A DNA stretch of 64,000 nt from Pseudochrobactrum sp. sp1633 (lineage in GTDB: Bacteria > Pseudomonadota > Alphaproteobacteria > Rhizobiales > Rhizobiaceae): contig NZ_JARRAE010000013.1 of assembly GCF_030376605.1 (NCBI RefSeq), positions 30,409 to 94,408 on the forward strand, in the 5' to 3' direction. The notes below the pieces were generated by a model, which worked only from the letters and a program-made list of their open reading frames with translations, did not search any database and had not been told where the DNA came from. The position numbers and the translations under genes were made by a program. This document shows positions 29,418 through 39,378 of this stretch, piece after piece; position 1 is the stretch's first letter; the number at the start of each line of letters is the position of its first letter.

Positions 29418-30128
29418 TCAGAGGCCAAACAGTTTTTTCAGGAAGAGCAATCCGCCATCGGTGCGACGGATATAGCGTCGCGGCAACCCGAACGGATCAT
29501 CCGTTGCTCTGGCGTGGCCGCGTTTTGTTGTGGTTGCATGGATGTAACCGGCTTGTCTGGCAATATCTCTCATGGCCTGATTTTAACCGCCATAGGGATA
29601 GCAAAAATTCGTGACCTCAGCGCCGAGTATCTCTTCAAGCGCTTTTTTGGAACCGGCAATCTGGCGTTCCGCTTCCTTCATTTCTGCGCCCGGCAAATAG
29701 ATGTGATCCAGTGTGTGCGCGCCGACTTCATGGCCATGTGCTGCCCAGTCCCGCAACTGTTCTGTTGTCATGCAAGGAATTTCGACCGCGCCTTTAGGCA
29801 TGTCCCATTCATTGCGTCCGCCGATTTGGTTGGCGACAAAGTAATTGGTCGCGGTAAAGCCCAGTTCATTCAGTACCGGCATGGCATGCTGATAGACATT
29901 GAGAAAGCCGTCATCAAAAGTGATGACGGCGACCTTACCCTGTTTTCTGCCTTCGAGATAAGGACGGGCATCCTGCATAGATAGCCCCTGATAGCCCAAC
30001 CGCTTCAGCCATTTCATCTGCGAGCGAAACCGATCCGGATGAACATGCAGACTGCGAAACGGCTTGTCACGCGTCGGCGGCACATCAATGGAATGGTAAA
30101 GCAGGATCGGAACGGCAGAAGGTTTCAT
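29418..30128 (-). pseudogene. Polysaccharide deacetylase interrupted by one in-frame stop
   Basis: NodB-type carbohydrate deacetylase. The intact part (29583-30128, 181 residues) has TFDDG in VAVITFDDGFLNVYQ and the metal-binding HTLDH in HEVGAHTLDHIYL. It stops after FCYPYGG at a TAA (29583-29585), yet the same frame continues with NQAMRDIARQAGYIHATTT and a normal family ending (RRYIRRTDGG, LKKLFGL) to a TGA at 29418. The full product would be 236 residues with a Tyr expected at the stop. It lies 5 bases after a GT25 glycosyltransferase gene, so it probably modified a surface glycan. Sequence error or recent nonsense mutation are both possible. Confidence 0.88.
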
Positions 30129-30133
30129 AAGGA

Positions 30134-30868
30134 TTATCCGGATTTACGGGAATAGATTTTGACACTATGCCGGTAAAGTGGCCGCATCAGTTCTCGGTGC
30201 AGTTTATGCGCCAGAGAGCGGGGTTGTTTCAAGGTGCTGCCGCCCAAATTGGCAGATATTTCCTGCACACCACCCGGAACAACCGAAAGTGGTTTGAGTT
30301 CGGTCACCCAGCTCATCTGGGCAAAAGTATCAACCGGTCGGTCAAATTGTTCTGTTGCTTTCAACAAGGCCTGCGCGGCATTCCGTGTGATCAGCTGAGC
30401 AACCATGCCCAGTCCGACCGGCACCGGACGAATAACTTTTGTCGTACCACTCTCCAGCACCACAGCGCCGGTTTCACGGTCGGAGCGGAATGGCAGGCGC
30501 ACAAGGCCACCTTGAGCGGCAACTGAAACAGCCGCTGAAAAGGCCGCAGGAAAATCTTCTGTCAGCGCAACATCATCTTCAAGCACAAGAGCAGCATCTA
30601 AATTCTGATCAACAATTGCCTGCCATGTTTTGCGGTGAGACAAGAAACAGGCCACTTCATTGCGGCTTAAGCGGAACGGGTAATAAGGTTTGTGCAGGCG
30701 TGGTTGGTAGGCTTGCGTAACATCTGCGTCACGGAGCTGTTTTGCATCAATCGCAGTTATAATCTCTGCGGGAACAGGCAGTTGCGACACAAGCTCGGAC
30801 ACCTGCGCTCTGCGCTCTGTGGCGCGCTCAAGATGGATGATGAATGCTTTAATGTGCTGTTGTTGCAT
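30134..30868 (-). CDS. Glycosyltransferase family 25
   Basis: Transferase of the LPS/LOS glycosyltransferase family 25, 244 residues. The N-terminal IKAFIIHLERATERRAQVSE, then NEVACFLSHRKTWQAIVDQN and the acidic motif ALVLEDDVAL are characteristic. AAAGGCG precedes the ATG. The following deacetylase gene begins 5 bases after the stop, so the two likely form an operon for decorating lipopolysaccharide or another surface glycan. No membrane segment is seen; cytoplasmic action is expected. Confidence 0.88.
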   Translation of the reverse strand: MQQQHIKAFIIHLERATERRAQVSELVSQLPVPAEIITAIDAKQLRDADVTQAYQPRLHKPYYPFRLSRNEVACFLSHRKTWQAIVDQNLDAALVLEDDVALTEDFPAAFSAAVSVAAQGGLVRLPFRSDRETGAVVLESGTTKVIRPVPVGLGMVAQLITRNAAQALLKATEQFDRPVDTFAQMSWVTELKPLSVVPGGVQEISANLGGSTLKQPRSLAHKLHRELMRPLYRHSVKIYSRKSG

Positions 30869-30986
30869 GGGTGCGCCTTTACCAGAGCCGTCGGAGGTTC
30901 GGGATTATCGCAGCATTGTGGCTGGATAAGCGCCGGATACAGGCAGTCTATACAGCAACTTAAAGTAAAAGCGGAATAAAAATATA

Positions 30987-31014
30987 AAAGGCAGGCCGTT
31001 TCACCTGCCTTTTA
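30987..31014 (-). terminator. Intrinsic terminator of the 115-residue gene
   Basis: AAAAGGCAGG and CCTGCCTTTT form a perfect 10-bp stem with an 8-base loop; the minus strand continues with a T-rich run. Confidence 0.85.
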
Positions 31015-31024
31015 GTGGTCAGGT

Positions 31025-31372
31025 TTAATTATAGGCAGGATTGGTTGCCTGTTGCCGGCTGTGGTTCTTTAAGACTTGTCGCAATAGTCCTGCTGCATCC
31101 GCGTAGGTGGCCGGAAAGTCTGCCGGTTGATATTGCATGAGCTGCGGAATAGCGGCTTTAAGGGATTGCAGTACATGCTGCGGCAACTGGTCGGAACATT
31201 GTGTCAGGCGGCGAAAAATAACGCTGATACGCACTGATTTTCCGAAAACCGCAACCTGCGGTTCCTCACTTCTCATATTCCAGTCTTCATAGGCGTGGAG
31301 GGCTTCATGAAAGCCGTTCAGTAAATAGATTGATGCATGTCCGTTGTGTAGCGGCGGCAGTAAACTTGACAT
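31025..31372 (-). CDS. Unknown 115-residue protein
   Basis: I do not recognise this protein. The ATG at 31372 has GAGGAG 7 bases before it and is far better than the one at 31423. The product is soluble and mixed in composition, with HNGHASIYLLNGFHEALHAY near the start and a Gln- and Ala-rich helical second half (LPQHVLQSLKAAIPQLMQYQ). It stands alone with its own terminator. No signal peptide or membrane segment is seen. Confidence 0.7.
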   Translation of the reverse strand: MSSLLPPLHNGHASIYLLNGFHEALHAYEDWNMRSEEPQVAVFGKSVRISVIFRRLTQCSDQLPQHVLQSLKAAIPQLMQYQPADFPATYADAAGLLRQVLKNHSRQQATNPAYN

Positions 31373-31680
31373 TTCTGTCTCCTCTGTCGGGCTGCTTACT
31401 GCTTGCTTGTCCTTGCGTGGCATCGCAGTAATTTTAAAAAATACTGCCTGTTTTCATCCCTGTATGGGCGGCACAGGCCTGATGGTCTGAAAATATTATC
31501 GCCTGATTATGTGACAGCTCTATAATGTCCGGCGATTTTCGCCGGAACTTTTGTGCGTTGATACGATCATTGAAAAGGATCGCTGACAGCAGAGTAACGA
31601 AAAATCAGCGCGGGTAAATCCCGATATTGTTGTACTTTCGGATAGTACTGTAAAATAGAAAAATCTTTTAAAATATAGAA
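31373..31680. other. Non-coding gap with an orphan hairpin
   Basis: No supported gene. It holds a 7-bp GC hairpin at 31529-31545 (CCGGCGA and TCGCCGG, 3-base loop) with no gene to serve, and the likely promoter of the 115-residue gene. Confidence 0.45.
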
Positions 31681-31707
31681 ATGGAGAGGACTGCGCATCC
31701 TCTCCAT
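31681..31707 (-). terminator. Intrinsic terminator of proC
   Basis: ATGGAGAGGA and TCCTCTCCAT form a perfect 10-bp stem with a 7-base loop; on the minus strand a T-rich run follows. Confidence 0.8.
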
Positions 31708-31730
31708 TGTTCCTGTTGCGGTAATATGTT

Positions 31731-32543
31731 TCAGGCTTTTCCCAGTTCCTCAGAGCGGGAGCGGGCGGCTTCAACGGCCTCAGTCATCAGATTTTGCAAC
31801 CGGTTATTTCCCATCAGAACCTCCAGAGCTGCTGCCGTAGTGCCGTTAGGGCTCGTTACATTAATGCGCAATTGCGAAGGGGTGTCCGTGCTTGTCTTGG
31901 CAAGCGCGCCAGCGCCGTAAACTGTCTGCATGGCAAGCATTGCTGCAATATCCTGCGGCAGGCCAGCCATTACGCCTGCCTGTGTGAGGCATTCAATGAA
32001 GTGGAAAATATAGGCCGGGCCGGAGCCGGATACGGCGGTTACAGCATCCATCAGCTTTTCATCGTCGATATGCGCAACTTTACCGCTGGTCTCCAGCAGT
32101 TCTTCGGTAAAGCGCTTGTCGTCCGGCGCGACATTGCTGTTGGCGAAAGTTACCATCATGCCTTTGCCAATCGCTGCCGGTGTGTTGGGCATGCAGCGGA
32201 TGATGGCGGTCTGTTCGCCTAAGATTGTCTCAAACAGCGAAACCGGTGTTCCGGCGGCAACGCTCACAAAAGTGGCTGCGGGTGCATAAGATTGATAGGC
32301 AGGCAGAATATCCTGAATGACCTGTGGTTTGACGGCAATGATAATCAGGCGCGGCGAGCCGGTAATACCTGTGCTGTCTGCCAGTGCTTTAACGCCGAGT
32401 TCTGCGGCACGCTCGCGCAAACCATCTGCCGGTTCGACAACGGTGACATCAGATGCCTGCAATTTTCCGGACGAGAGCCAGCCTTGCAGCATGGCAAAGC
32501 CCATATTGCCGCAACCAACCAGAATAACGCTATTTTTCGTCAT
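31731..32543 (-). CDS. proC: Pyrroline-5-carboxylate reductase
   Basis: Last step of proline synthesis: NAD(P)H reduction of pyrroline-5-carboxylate. 270 residues. The nucleotide loop ILVGCGNMGFAMLQGWL, the central RCMPNTPAAIGKGM, the substrate-site AVSGSGPAYIFHFIE and the C-terminal VTSPNGTTAAALEVL are all intact. GAGAGG lies 7 bases before the ATG. It is a single gene, divergent from an unknown protein gene with a CtrA box between them. Confidence 0.96.
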   Translation of the reverse strand: MTKNSVILVGCGNMGFAMLQGWLSSGKLQASDVTVVEPADGLRERAAELGVKALADSTGITGSPRLIIIAVKPQVIQDILPAYQSYAPAATFVSVAAGTPVSLFETILGEQTAIIRCMPNTPAAIGKGMMVTFANSNVAPDDKRFTEELLETSGKVAHIDDEKLMDAVTAVSGSGPAYIFHFIECLTQAGVMAGLPQDIAAMLAMQTVYGAGALAKTSTDTPSQLRINVTSPNGTTAAALEVLMGNNRLQNLMTEAVEAARSRSEELGKA

Positions 32544-33039
32544 AAATTGCCTCTCGGTGATCTTTTGCAGTGATTTGTCTCATGCATAGAACATTCGGAC
32601 GGAGATGGAAATATTTGGTGGTGATTATGGCAAAGCGCGTAATGCGTAACGGAATTTTCAGGTCTTGCTGCCGGACTTTGCCACTATCATCGCAGAAATA
32701 TGAAATTTATTTCTCAGAAAGGTTGCCAGAGTGATTAAGGTTTTGTTAACCATAAGGGAGAGTGATTTGCACCGGCTTCGCCGCGCTGCAAAAGCGTAAC
32801 GGGTAAACGTGATTTACATAGTGAAATGCGTTGCTTCTGGCGTGTTGCTTATCTGCGAACAGTTTTGAAGAGTTTGAATGGTCAGCTTCGGATTTATTCC
32901 GGTTGATCAAATCCTGATGAGTCCCGCAATACGGAGATGAACGGGGCTTTTTGGATGTGAGATACTGCCGGAAACCTCTGTGTTTTCGGATATATTATGA
33001 ATTGCTGTGTGTATTAATTTTAAACAACGGGGCGGCGTT
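32544..33039. other. Non-coding gap between divergent proC and an unknown gene
   Basis: About 500 bases without a supported gene. It holds one candidate CtrA box (32735-32750) and should hold two divergent promoters. No other clear palindrome is seen; it could contain a small RNA, but nothing in the sequence proves it. Confidence 0.5.
32735..32750. promoter_or_regulatory. Candidate CtrA box
   Basis: TTAAGGTTTTGTTAAC is an exact TTAA-N7-TTAAC, 290 bases before the gene at 33040 and 192 bases before proC. Confidence 0.65.
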
Positions 33040-33693
33040 ATGGAACGTGATCATAAATTTTCCGGCACATTACCGCTTTTAGCCTATGCACCTCAGGACT
33101 TTGGCCTGAATGCCCAGCGTTCCCGCGCTTATCGTGCACGCGCTGCAATGGGGCGCACCGGTGTCCAGCCGCTGCGCAGTCATGCGCAGGCTCCGTCTAT
33201 GCTTGAAAAGACGCAGATTGTTGCGCTCGAGCCGGAGCAAACATCCTCTCTGTTTAAAAAAATATGGCTGCGTCTCACCGGCATTTTAAAGGCGAGACGA
33301 AATGCGGATGTGGCAGCTGAAACCTCTTTACATTTGCCTGTTGCTTCTGAAAAAGCGCCGCGTTCGGTTGCTGCAGATGTCGAGCGTAATGTTGCCCGCG
33401 TTTTGAACCGCAAGGCGCATGAGGAGCAGTTCGTGACAGAGCGCCCTTTGCAGGCAACGCTGGATGAAGCACTGCCGAAGCCGGCAGCAGAAGAAAATGC
33501 TGTTGAAGACAGTCGCCAGCCTGTTTCAAAAACCTATGCAGCGATGCGCAAAAATGCAGCCGCCGCTGTAGCAGAAGATCAGTCCATACCGCAGGCGCCG
33601 GATCTCGCTCATGCTTTGGCTGAAATCCGGCAGGCTCTGCGTGAGCATGAAAAACTGGCCAATGCCCGACAGAATGAAAATTCTACACGCTGA
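33040..33693 (+). CDS. Unknown 217-residue protein
   Basis: I do not recognise this protein. The ATG at 33040 after GGGGCGG is preferred to the GTG at 33007. It opens with a conserved-looking block (LPLLAYAPQDFGLNAQRSRA), then long low-complexity stretches rich in Ala, Glu, Lys and Arg, and a helical C terminus (APDLAHALAEIRQALREHEK). It has no signal peptide or membrane helix. The make-up suggests a partly disordered cytoplasmic protein. A perfect CtrA box upstream hints at a cell-cycle role, which is inference only. Confidence 0.68.
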   Translation: MERDHKFSGTLPLLAYAPQDFGLNAQRSRAYRARAAMGRTGVQPLRSHAQAPSMLEKTQIVALEPEQTSSLFKKIWLRLTGILKARRNADVAAETSLHLPVASEKAPRSVAADVERNVARVLNRKAHEEQFVTERPLQATLDEALPKPAAEENAVEDSRQPVSKTYAAMRKNAAAAVAEDQSIPQAPDLAHALAEIRQALREHEKLANARQNENSTR

Positions 33694-33834
33694 TGCCGTT
33701 ATTCAGATAGCGGGACTGTTTTTTGATTGTCATCATCACGCAGGCAGATTATGCGAAGGCAGGATGTAAGCGCGGCTTTGTACTCCCGCAAATTTCGGCT
33801 CTTGCATTATTTTTTGGTCTGACGGAGTTGTGAG

Positions 33835-34752
33835 ATGACGACTGAGGCGAATGGCGCAAAAGTAATCGACGGTAAATTACTGGCGGAAGATGTAGTGGCA
33901 GCAGTTAAAAGCGCAACTACAGATCTGCTGACAGCAACCGGTGTGAAGCCCGGGATTGCCGTGGTTATCGTCGGGGAAGATCCGGCAAGTCAGGTTTATG
34001 TCGCCTCCAAAGGCCGTAAAGCGCGTGAATGCGGTTTCCATTCCGTACAGCATACATTGACCGAAGATACATCCGAGGCAGATTTGCTGGATGTGATTGA
34101 CAGTCTCAACAATGATCCGGCTATTCACGGTATTCTGGTGCAGTTACCGCTGCCAAAACATATTGATGAAGGCCGCGTCATTCAGACCATTGCGCCGGAC
34201 AAAGATGTGGACGGTTTCCATTATATCAATGTCGGCAAGCTCGGCACCGGCGCTATTGATAGCGCTTTTGTGCCATGCACACCGGCTGGCAGCATGATCA
34301 TGATTGAGCGCCAGCTAGGCCGCGACTTGTCGGGTCTGACGGCGGTGGTGATCGGCCGCTCCAATATTGTCGGCAAGCCGATGGCGAGTTTGTTGCTTGC
34401 AGCCAATGCCACTGTGACCGTTGCCCATAGCCGCACCAAAGACCTGCCGGCGCTGGCACGTACCGCTGATATTCTGGTGGCAGCTGTAGGCCGACCGCAA
34501 ATGGTGAAGGGTGACTGGATCAAGCCGGGTGCCACAGTGATTGATGTGGGGATTAACCGCATTGATGCACCGGAAAAGGGGATCGGTAAAACCCGCCTCG
34601 TTGGTGATGTGGATTATGCGGAGGCTGCAAAGGTGGCCGGTGCCATTACGCCGGTTCCGGGTGGTGTAGGGCCGATGACCATTGCCATGCTGATGGCGAA
34701 TACACTGGTTGCTGCATGCCGTGCTGCCGGTGTAAAGGCACCGAAATTCTAA
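33835..34752 (+). CDS. folD: Methylene-tetrahydrofolate dehydrogenase/cyclohydrolase
   Basis: Bifunctional one-carbon enzyme that interconverts methylene-, methenyl- and formyl-tetrahydrofolate. 305 residues. The catalytic Lys lies in [40 protein letters not shown] and [16 protein letters not shown] are the classic signatures. GGAG stands 7 bases before the ATG. Single gene, followed by a terminator shared with edd. Confidence 0.97.
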   Translation: MTTEANGAKVIDGKLLAEDVVAAVKSATTDLLTATGVKPGIAVVIVGEDPASQVYVASKGRKARECGFHSVQHTLTEDTSEADLLDVIDSLNNDPAIHGILVQLPLPKHIDEGRVIQTIAPDKDVDGFHYINVGKLGTGAIDSAFVPCTPAGSMIMIERQLGRDLSGLTAVVIGRSNIVGKPMASLLLAANATVTVAHSRTKDLPALARTADILVAAVGRPQMVKGDWIKPGATVIDVGINRIDAPEKGIGKTRLVGDVDYAEAAKVAGAITPVPGGVGPMTIAMLMANTLVAACRAAGVKAPKF

Positions 34753-34800
34753 TATTGTGCGAAAGCACCAAAGTTCTGATTTTAGTCCTTAGATAAGAAG

Positions 34801-34833
34801 AACGGCGCGGTCATTGTGATCGCGCCGTTTTTT
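34801..34833. terminator. Bidirectional terminator between folD and edd
   Basis: AACGGCGCG and CGCGCCGTT form a 9-bp stem with an 11-base loop followed by a T run; it lies between two convergent genes. Confidence 0.88.
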
Positions 34834-34841
34834 GTTGTCTT

Positions 34842-36656
34842 TTAAAATACCGATGCGCCCTGATCTGCATGACCTGCAATATGCCGGAATGCGGCGAACA
34901 GTTCCCGCCCCATGCCAAAGTGATTGCGGGTGAGATCAGGTGTTTCAATGTTGCGGGATTGCAATTCGCTATCACTCAACAGAACCGACAAGGTGCCTTG
35001 CGGGGCATCAAGACGGATGATGTCGCCTTCCTGAATTTTCGCAATCATACCGTTGTCGAGTGCTTCCGGTGTGACGTGAATGGCCGAAGGCACTTTGCCG
35101 GAGGCACCGGACAGACGTCCGTCAGTCACAAGTGCAACTTTCTGCCCGCGATCCTGAAGAATGCCGAGCACAGTCATCAGCTTGTGCAATTCCGGCATGC
35201 CGTTGGCTTTTGGCCCCTGATAACGCACAACAGCAATAAAATCGCCTTCCAGCTTACCTGCCTTGAATGCATCCTGCAATTCGGCCTGATCGTGAAAAAT
35301 CTTTGCCGGAGCCTCAATCACATGGCGATCCGCTTTCACGGCGGAGACTTTAATAATCGCGCTGCCGATATTGCCGCTCAGTACTTTAATGCCACCATCC
35401 GGCTGGAAAGGCGCATTAGCCTTGGCCAGCACTTTTGCATCGGCGCTCACTTCAGGGGCAGGGTTGCGGGTGACATTACCGTCTTTATCCATAGCAGGCT
35501 CAATGGTGTAATCGCGCAAAGTGTCGCCCCAGACGGTACGCACATCTTCATGCAGCAGACCGGCATCCAGCAACTCGCGGATCAGATAACCCATGCCGCC
35601 AGCCGCGTGGAAATGGTTCACATCGGCAAGCCCGTTCGGATAGACGCGGGCAAGTAACGGTACTGCTGCTGAAATGTCAGAGATATCCTGCCAGGTCAGT
35701 TTGATGCCAGCGGCTGCGGCCATAGCGATCAGATGGATGGTGTGGTTGGTGGAGCCGCCGGTGGCATTAAGGCCGACAATGCCATTGACGAAAGAGCGCT
35801 CATCCAGCATCGCGCCGACCGGCGTGTAATCATTGCCGCAGGCGGTGATTTGCAAAGCGCGCTTGGCGGCTTCGCGGGTCATGGCATCGCGCAAAGGTGT
35901 GTTCGGATTGATAAAGGATGAGCCCGGAATATGCAGCCCCATAATTTCCATCAGCATCTGATTGGAATTGGCCGTACCATAAAAGGTGCACGTGCCGGGG
36001 CCGTGATAGGAGCTGGATTCTGATTGTAGCAATTCGGCACGATCAACTTTGCCTTCCGCATAGAGCTGACGGATACGGGCTTTTTCATCATTTGGCAGGC
36101 CGGAGGTCATCGGTCCCGCCGGAATGAAAATCGCAGGCAGATGGCCGAAGGTCAGAGCGCCGATCACCAGGCCCGGCACGATCTTATCGCACACGCCAAG
36201 ATAGACGGCAGCGTCAAACATATCATGGGACAGGCCGACGGCAGTGGCCATGGCAATAACATCGCGGGAGAACAGCGACAGCTCCATGCCCGCAAAACCC
36301 TGCGTTACGCCGTCACACATGGCAGGCACGCCGCCTGCAACCTGCGCAACGCCGCCTGCCTCGCGCGCGGCCTGTTTGATCAGGTTCGGAAAGGTTTCAA
36401 AAGGCTGATGGGCGGAGAGCATGTCATTATAGGCAGTGATAATACCGACATTGAGGAGCTGGTCTCCGGCCAAAGCTGCTTTGTCAGAAGAATTGCAGGC
36501 CGCAAAACCGTGAGCAAGATTGGCGCAGCCAAGCGCAGTGCGCACCGGCTTGCGCGTTGCGGCTTCACCGATCCGCCCCAGATAGGCCTCACGGGTCGGG
36601 CGTGAGCGCTCGATAATCCGGTTGGTTATGGCCTGAAGGGTATGGTTCACGGTCAT
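34842..36656 (-). CDS. edd: Phosphogluconate dehydratase
   Basis: Dehydrates 6-phosphogluconate to 2-keto-3-deoxy-6-phosphogluconate in the Entner-Doudoroff pathway; iron-sulfur enzyme of the IlvD/Edd family. Cluster cysteines lie in [15 protein letters not shown] and elsewhere; [15 protein letters not shown] and [16 protein letters not shown] are conserved. The ATG at 36656 has GGGAG at good distance and gives 604 residues, the usual length; the ATG at 36692 lacks a ribosome site. A LacI-type palindrome 47 bases upstream suggests its own promoter. The aldolase gene eda is not in the window. Confidence 0.96.
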   Translation of the reverse strand: MTVNHTLQAITNRIIERSRPTREAYLGRIGEAATRKPVRTALGCANLAHGFAACNSSDKAALAGDQLLNVGIITAYNDMLSAHQPFETFPNLIKQAAREAGGVAQVAGGVPAMCDGVTQGFAGMELSLFSRDVIAMATAVGLSHDMFDAAVYLGVCDKIVPGLVIGALTFGHLPAIFIPAGPMTSGLPNDEKARIRQLYAEGKVDRAELLQSESSSYHGPGTCTFYGTANSNQMLMEIMGLHIPGSSFINPNTPLRDAMTREAAKRALQITACGNDYTPVGAMLDERSFVNGIVGLNATGGSTNHTIHLIAMAAAAGIKLTWQDISDISAAVPLLARVYPNGLADVNHFHAAGGMGYLIRELLDAGLLHEDVRTVWGDTLRDYTIEPAMDKDGNVTRNPAPEVSADAKVLAKANAPFQPDGGIKVLSGNIGSAIIKVSAVKADRHVIEAPAKIFHDQAELQDAFKAGKLEGDFIAVVRYQGPKANGMPELHKLMTVLGILQDRGQKVALVTDGRLSGASGKVPSAIHVTPEALDNGMIAKIQEGDIIRLDAPQGTLSVLLSDSELQSRNIETPDLTRNHFGMGRELFAAFRHIAGHADQGASVF

Positions 36657-36702
36657 GTTAGTCTCTCCCGTACCGGCTCGGAACCGGCACACTGCATGGT
36701 TA

Positions 36703-36718
36703 TTTAAACCGATTTAAT
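36703..36718. promoter_or_regulatory. LacI-type operator candidate before edd
   Basis: TTTAAACCGATTTAAT is a near-perfect palindrome with a central CG, matching at 15 of 16 bases the site before zwf at 39379. Confidence 0.65.
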
Positions 36719-36861
36719 ACACGGAATATAAGTATAGCGAAAGAGAGAGAAAAGCCGGATGCGTCTATAAAGCGCACAAAAAATAGCGAGGGATAAAAAC
36801 GCCGCTCTGCCGTGATTTCACTTCATAAAAAAGATCAGGGCAGAGCTTCAATAACGTGCGT

Positions 36862-37587
36862 TTATGGTGCCCAGTAGAGTTGCACCGGCTGTTTTGCATG
36901 GGCAAAAACCGCACGCACAGGCATCAGATTAATATCTTTCTCGCTGAAGTCGCTGGCCAATGCTTCTTCGAGAACGGCCAGTTTCTTTTGTCCTTCAATA
37001 TGCAGGATCAAGAGATCGGCCTTGGCAATAAGCGGCAAGGTCAGGGTCAGCCGCGGTTCGCCTGCACCCTCAGCCTGCATGGGCAGAACAACAGCCTGTG
37101 TTTTCGGATCAATTGCCTGATCCAGCCGGCTGCCGCCGCGAAAAAAGGAAGCCGTATGGCCGTCATTGCCCATACCGAGCACAACCACGTCGAAAGGTTT
37201 TGGCAAAGCATCAATACGGTTTGCAGCGGTGACCGCGGCAACGCTGGCTGTTTGCGCAGGGCCGTAAAGGCTCACAAAGGTGGCGGCTGCCGCTTTGTTT
37301 TGCAATAAATTTTCGCGTACCAGCTTTTCGTTGGAGCGCTCGTTGTCAGGCGCCACAAAACGCTCGTCAACAAGGGTAATCGTTACCTGCTTCCATGACA
37401 CGTCCTGCATGGAAAGCGCTTCGAACAATTTTACCGGCGTTGTGCCGCCGGATACGGCGAGCACAGCCTGTCCTTTGGCCGCAACGGCTTTATTCAGTTG
37501 ATCCGCGATTGTTCCGGCTAATTGCAGTGCCAGAGCGGACGGCTCTGCAAAATCATGCCTTTCAAGAGTGGTTATGTCATTCTCCAT
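36862..37587 (-). CDS. pgl: 6-phosphogluconolactonase
   Basis: Hydrolyses 6-phosphogluconolactone made by Zwf. 241 residues of the DevB/SOL type. VSGGTTPVKLFEAL, TLVDERFVAPDNERSN and LGMGNDGHTASFFRGG are the diagnostic blocks. AGGA lies 7 bases before the ATG. It sits between zwf and edd on the same strand, with gaps of 171 bases to zwf and about 205 to edd, so the three genes form one metabolic set that may be read from more than one promoter. Confidence 0.95.
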   Translation of the reverse strand: MENDITTLERHDFAEPSALALQLAGTIADQLNKAVAAKGQAVLAVSGGTTPVKLFEALSMQDVSWKQVTITLVDERFVAPDNERSNEKLVRENLLQNKAAAATFVSLYGPAQTASVAAVTAANRIDALPKPFDVVVLGMGNDGHTASFFRGGSRLDQAIDPKTQAVVLPMQAEGAGEPRLTLTLPLIAKADLLILHIEGQKKLAVLEEALASDFSEKDINLMPVRAVFAHAKQPVQLYWAP

Positions 37588-37758
37588 CAGTGTTCCTGCA
37601 CCGGTTGTTTGTTAAATTACAACGCAGTGCAGTCATTTTGTATCTGTATACAGAATACCGTCTCAGATGGGTATTCATTCTGCGCCTTTGAGGGGCTGTT
37701 ATAATGTCAGAGCTGTTATGCCTCCTGTCTCGCCAGAGACAAAGTGCATAAAGTCTCT

Positions 37759-39234
37759 TTACAGGCTATCATGCCATGTACGGCCGTCACGCTCGATCAG
37801 CGCGATGGAACCGGACGGACCCCATGTGCCTGATGTATAGCCCTGTACTTTTTGCTCATTGGCATCCCAGCCTTCGAGAATAGGGTCTATCCAGCGCCAT
37901 GCGGCTTCGACCTCATCACGACGCATAAACAGGGTCTGATTGCCGCGCACCACATCCATGATCAGGCGCTCATAGGCATCCGGATTGCGCTCATCAAATG
38001 AATCCGCAAAGCTCATATCCAGCGGAATGTGGCGCAGGCGCATACCACCCGGACCCGGATCTTTGATCATGATCCATTGCTTTACGCCTTCATCCGGTTG
38101 CAAGCGAATAACCAGCTGATTGGCGATAATCTGACCGGCGCTGCTTTCAAAAATCGAATGCGGGATTGGTTTGAATGTCACCACGATTTCTGAAACGCGC
38201 TCGGCCAGTCTTTTACCGGTACGCAGATAAAACGGTACATTCGCCCAGCGCCAGTTGCCGATTTCAGCTTTCAGCGCCACAAAAGTTTCGGTGTTGCTGG
38301 TATTGCTTTCCAGATCATCCAGATAGGACTTAACAGGGCCACCAGCGGAGGCTCCGGCGCGGTACTGGCCGCGTACTGTATATTCCTGAGCATTCTCAAC
38401 AGTAATCGGCACAAGCGAGCGCAGAACTTTCACTTTTTCATCATGCACAGCATCGGCCTGCAATGAGGCCGGTGGCTCCATAGCGACCAGACACAGTAAC
38501 TGCAGGATGTGGTTTTGCACCATATCGCGCAGCGCACCAGCGGTGTCGTAATAGCCTGCACGGCCTTCAAGGCCGACAGCCTCTGCAACGGTAATCTGAA
38601 CATGGTCAATATGCGCGGAGTTCCACAGCGGTTCATACAGAGCATTTGCAAAGCGCAGCGCCATCAGGTTCTGCACGGTTTCCTTGCCAAGATAATGGTC
38701 GATGCGGAAAATCTGGTCTTCGCGGAAGACGCTGCCGATCGTGTCATTGAGAATTTGAGCGGAAGCGAGATCGCGGCCGATCGGTTTTTCAACAACGATC
38801 CGCGTATGATCACTGATCAGATCATTGCTTTGCAGGCGTTGGGCAATATCGCCAAACAGGTTTGGGCTGACAGCCAGATAAAAAGCGCGGATATCTGCAG
38901 GTTTGGTTTTAATCAGCTTTTTGAGGGCAGGCCAGCCTTGATCGGACTTTGCATCAATCGCCACATAGGAAATGCGCTGCAAAAATTGCTCGATTTGCTC
39001 TTCGTCAATTTCGTCTTTTTTGACATGCTCATGAATAGCGTTGCGGGCAAAGGTTTTGTATTCCGCATCGCTCATTTCGCTGCGTGAGGCACCGATAATA
39101 CGTGTTGGCTCGCTGAACTGTCCCGCGCGCTGGCGCTGGTAAAGGGCAGGGATCAGTTTGCGCTCGGCAAGGTCGCCCGAGCCGCCGAAAACGATGCAGT
39201 CAAAGGGCTCTACCGGAATTGTCTGGCTGGTCAT
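37759..39234 (-). CDS. zwf: Glucose-6-phosphate 1-dehydrogenase
   Basis: Oxidises glucose 6-phosphate to the lactone and gives NADPH; entry to the Entner-Doudoroff route. 491 residues. The nucleotide motif VFGGSGDLAERKLIPALY and catalytic RIDHYLGKETVQNLMALRF are intact, as is VVEKPIGRDL. The upstream gap of about 300 bases carries a perfect 14-bp LacI-type palindrome 145 bases from the start. Confidence 0.97.
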   Translation of the reverse strand: MTSQTIPVEPFDCIVFGGSGDLAERKLIPALYQRQRAGQFSEPTRIIGASRSEMSDAEYKTFARNAIHEHVKKDEIDEEQIEQFLQRISYVAIDAKSDQGWPALKKLIKTKPADIRAFYLAVSPNLFGDIAQRLQSNDLISDHTRIVVEKPIGRDLASAQILNDTIGSVFREDQIFRIDHYLGKETVQNLMALRFANALYEPLWNSAHIDHVQITVAEAVGLEGRAGYYDTAGALRDMVQNHILQLLCLVAMEPPASLQADAVHDEKVKVLRSLVPITVENAQEYTVRGQYRAGASAGGPVKSYLDDLESNTSNTETFVALKAEIGNWRWANVPFYLRTGKRLAERVSEIVVTFKPIPHSIFESSAGQIIANQLVIRLQPDEGVKQWIMIKDPGPGGMRLRHIPLDMSFADSFDERNPDAYERLIMDVVRGNQTLFMRRDEVEAAWRWIDPILEGWDANEQKVQGYTSGTWGPSGSIALIERDGRTWHDSL

Positions 39235-39378
39235 GAACCTGTCTCTTTATTCGCTTTTGTCTGATACGCCGAAGCGCCTGTTCAGGATATGGAGAGAAAG
39301 TGTTGGGATTTGGCCGAAGATGGCAATAGTGATTTGCACTATAATCTAGCGAAATAGCAGCGTTGACAATAGTGGTTT

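Noticed and set aside
29396..29614. Plus-strand frame of 72 residues
   Set aside because: It overlaps the lost C terminus of the deacetylase on the other strand and has no ribosome site.
33694..33834. Riboswitch or leader upstream of folD
   Set aside because: No tetrahydrofolate riboswitch core or terminator/antiterminator pair could be seen in the short gap.
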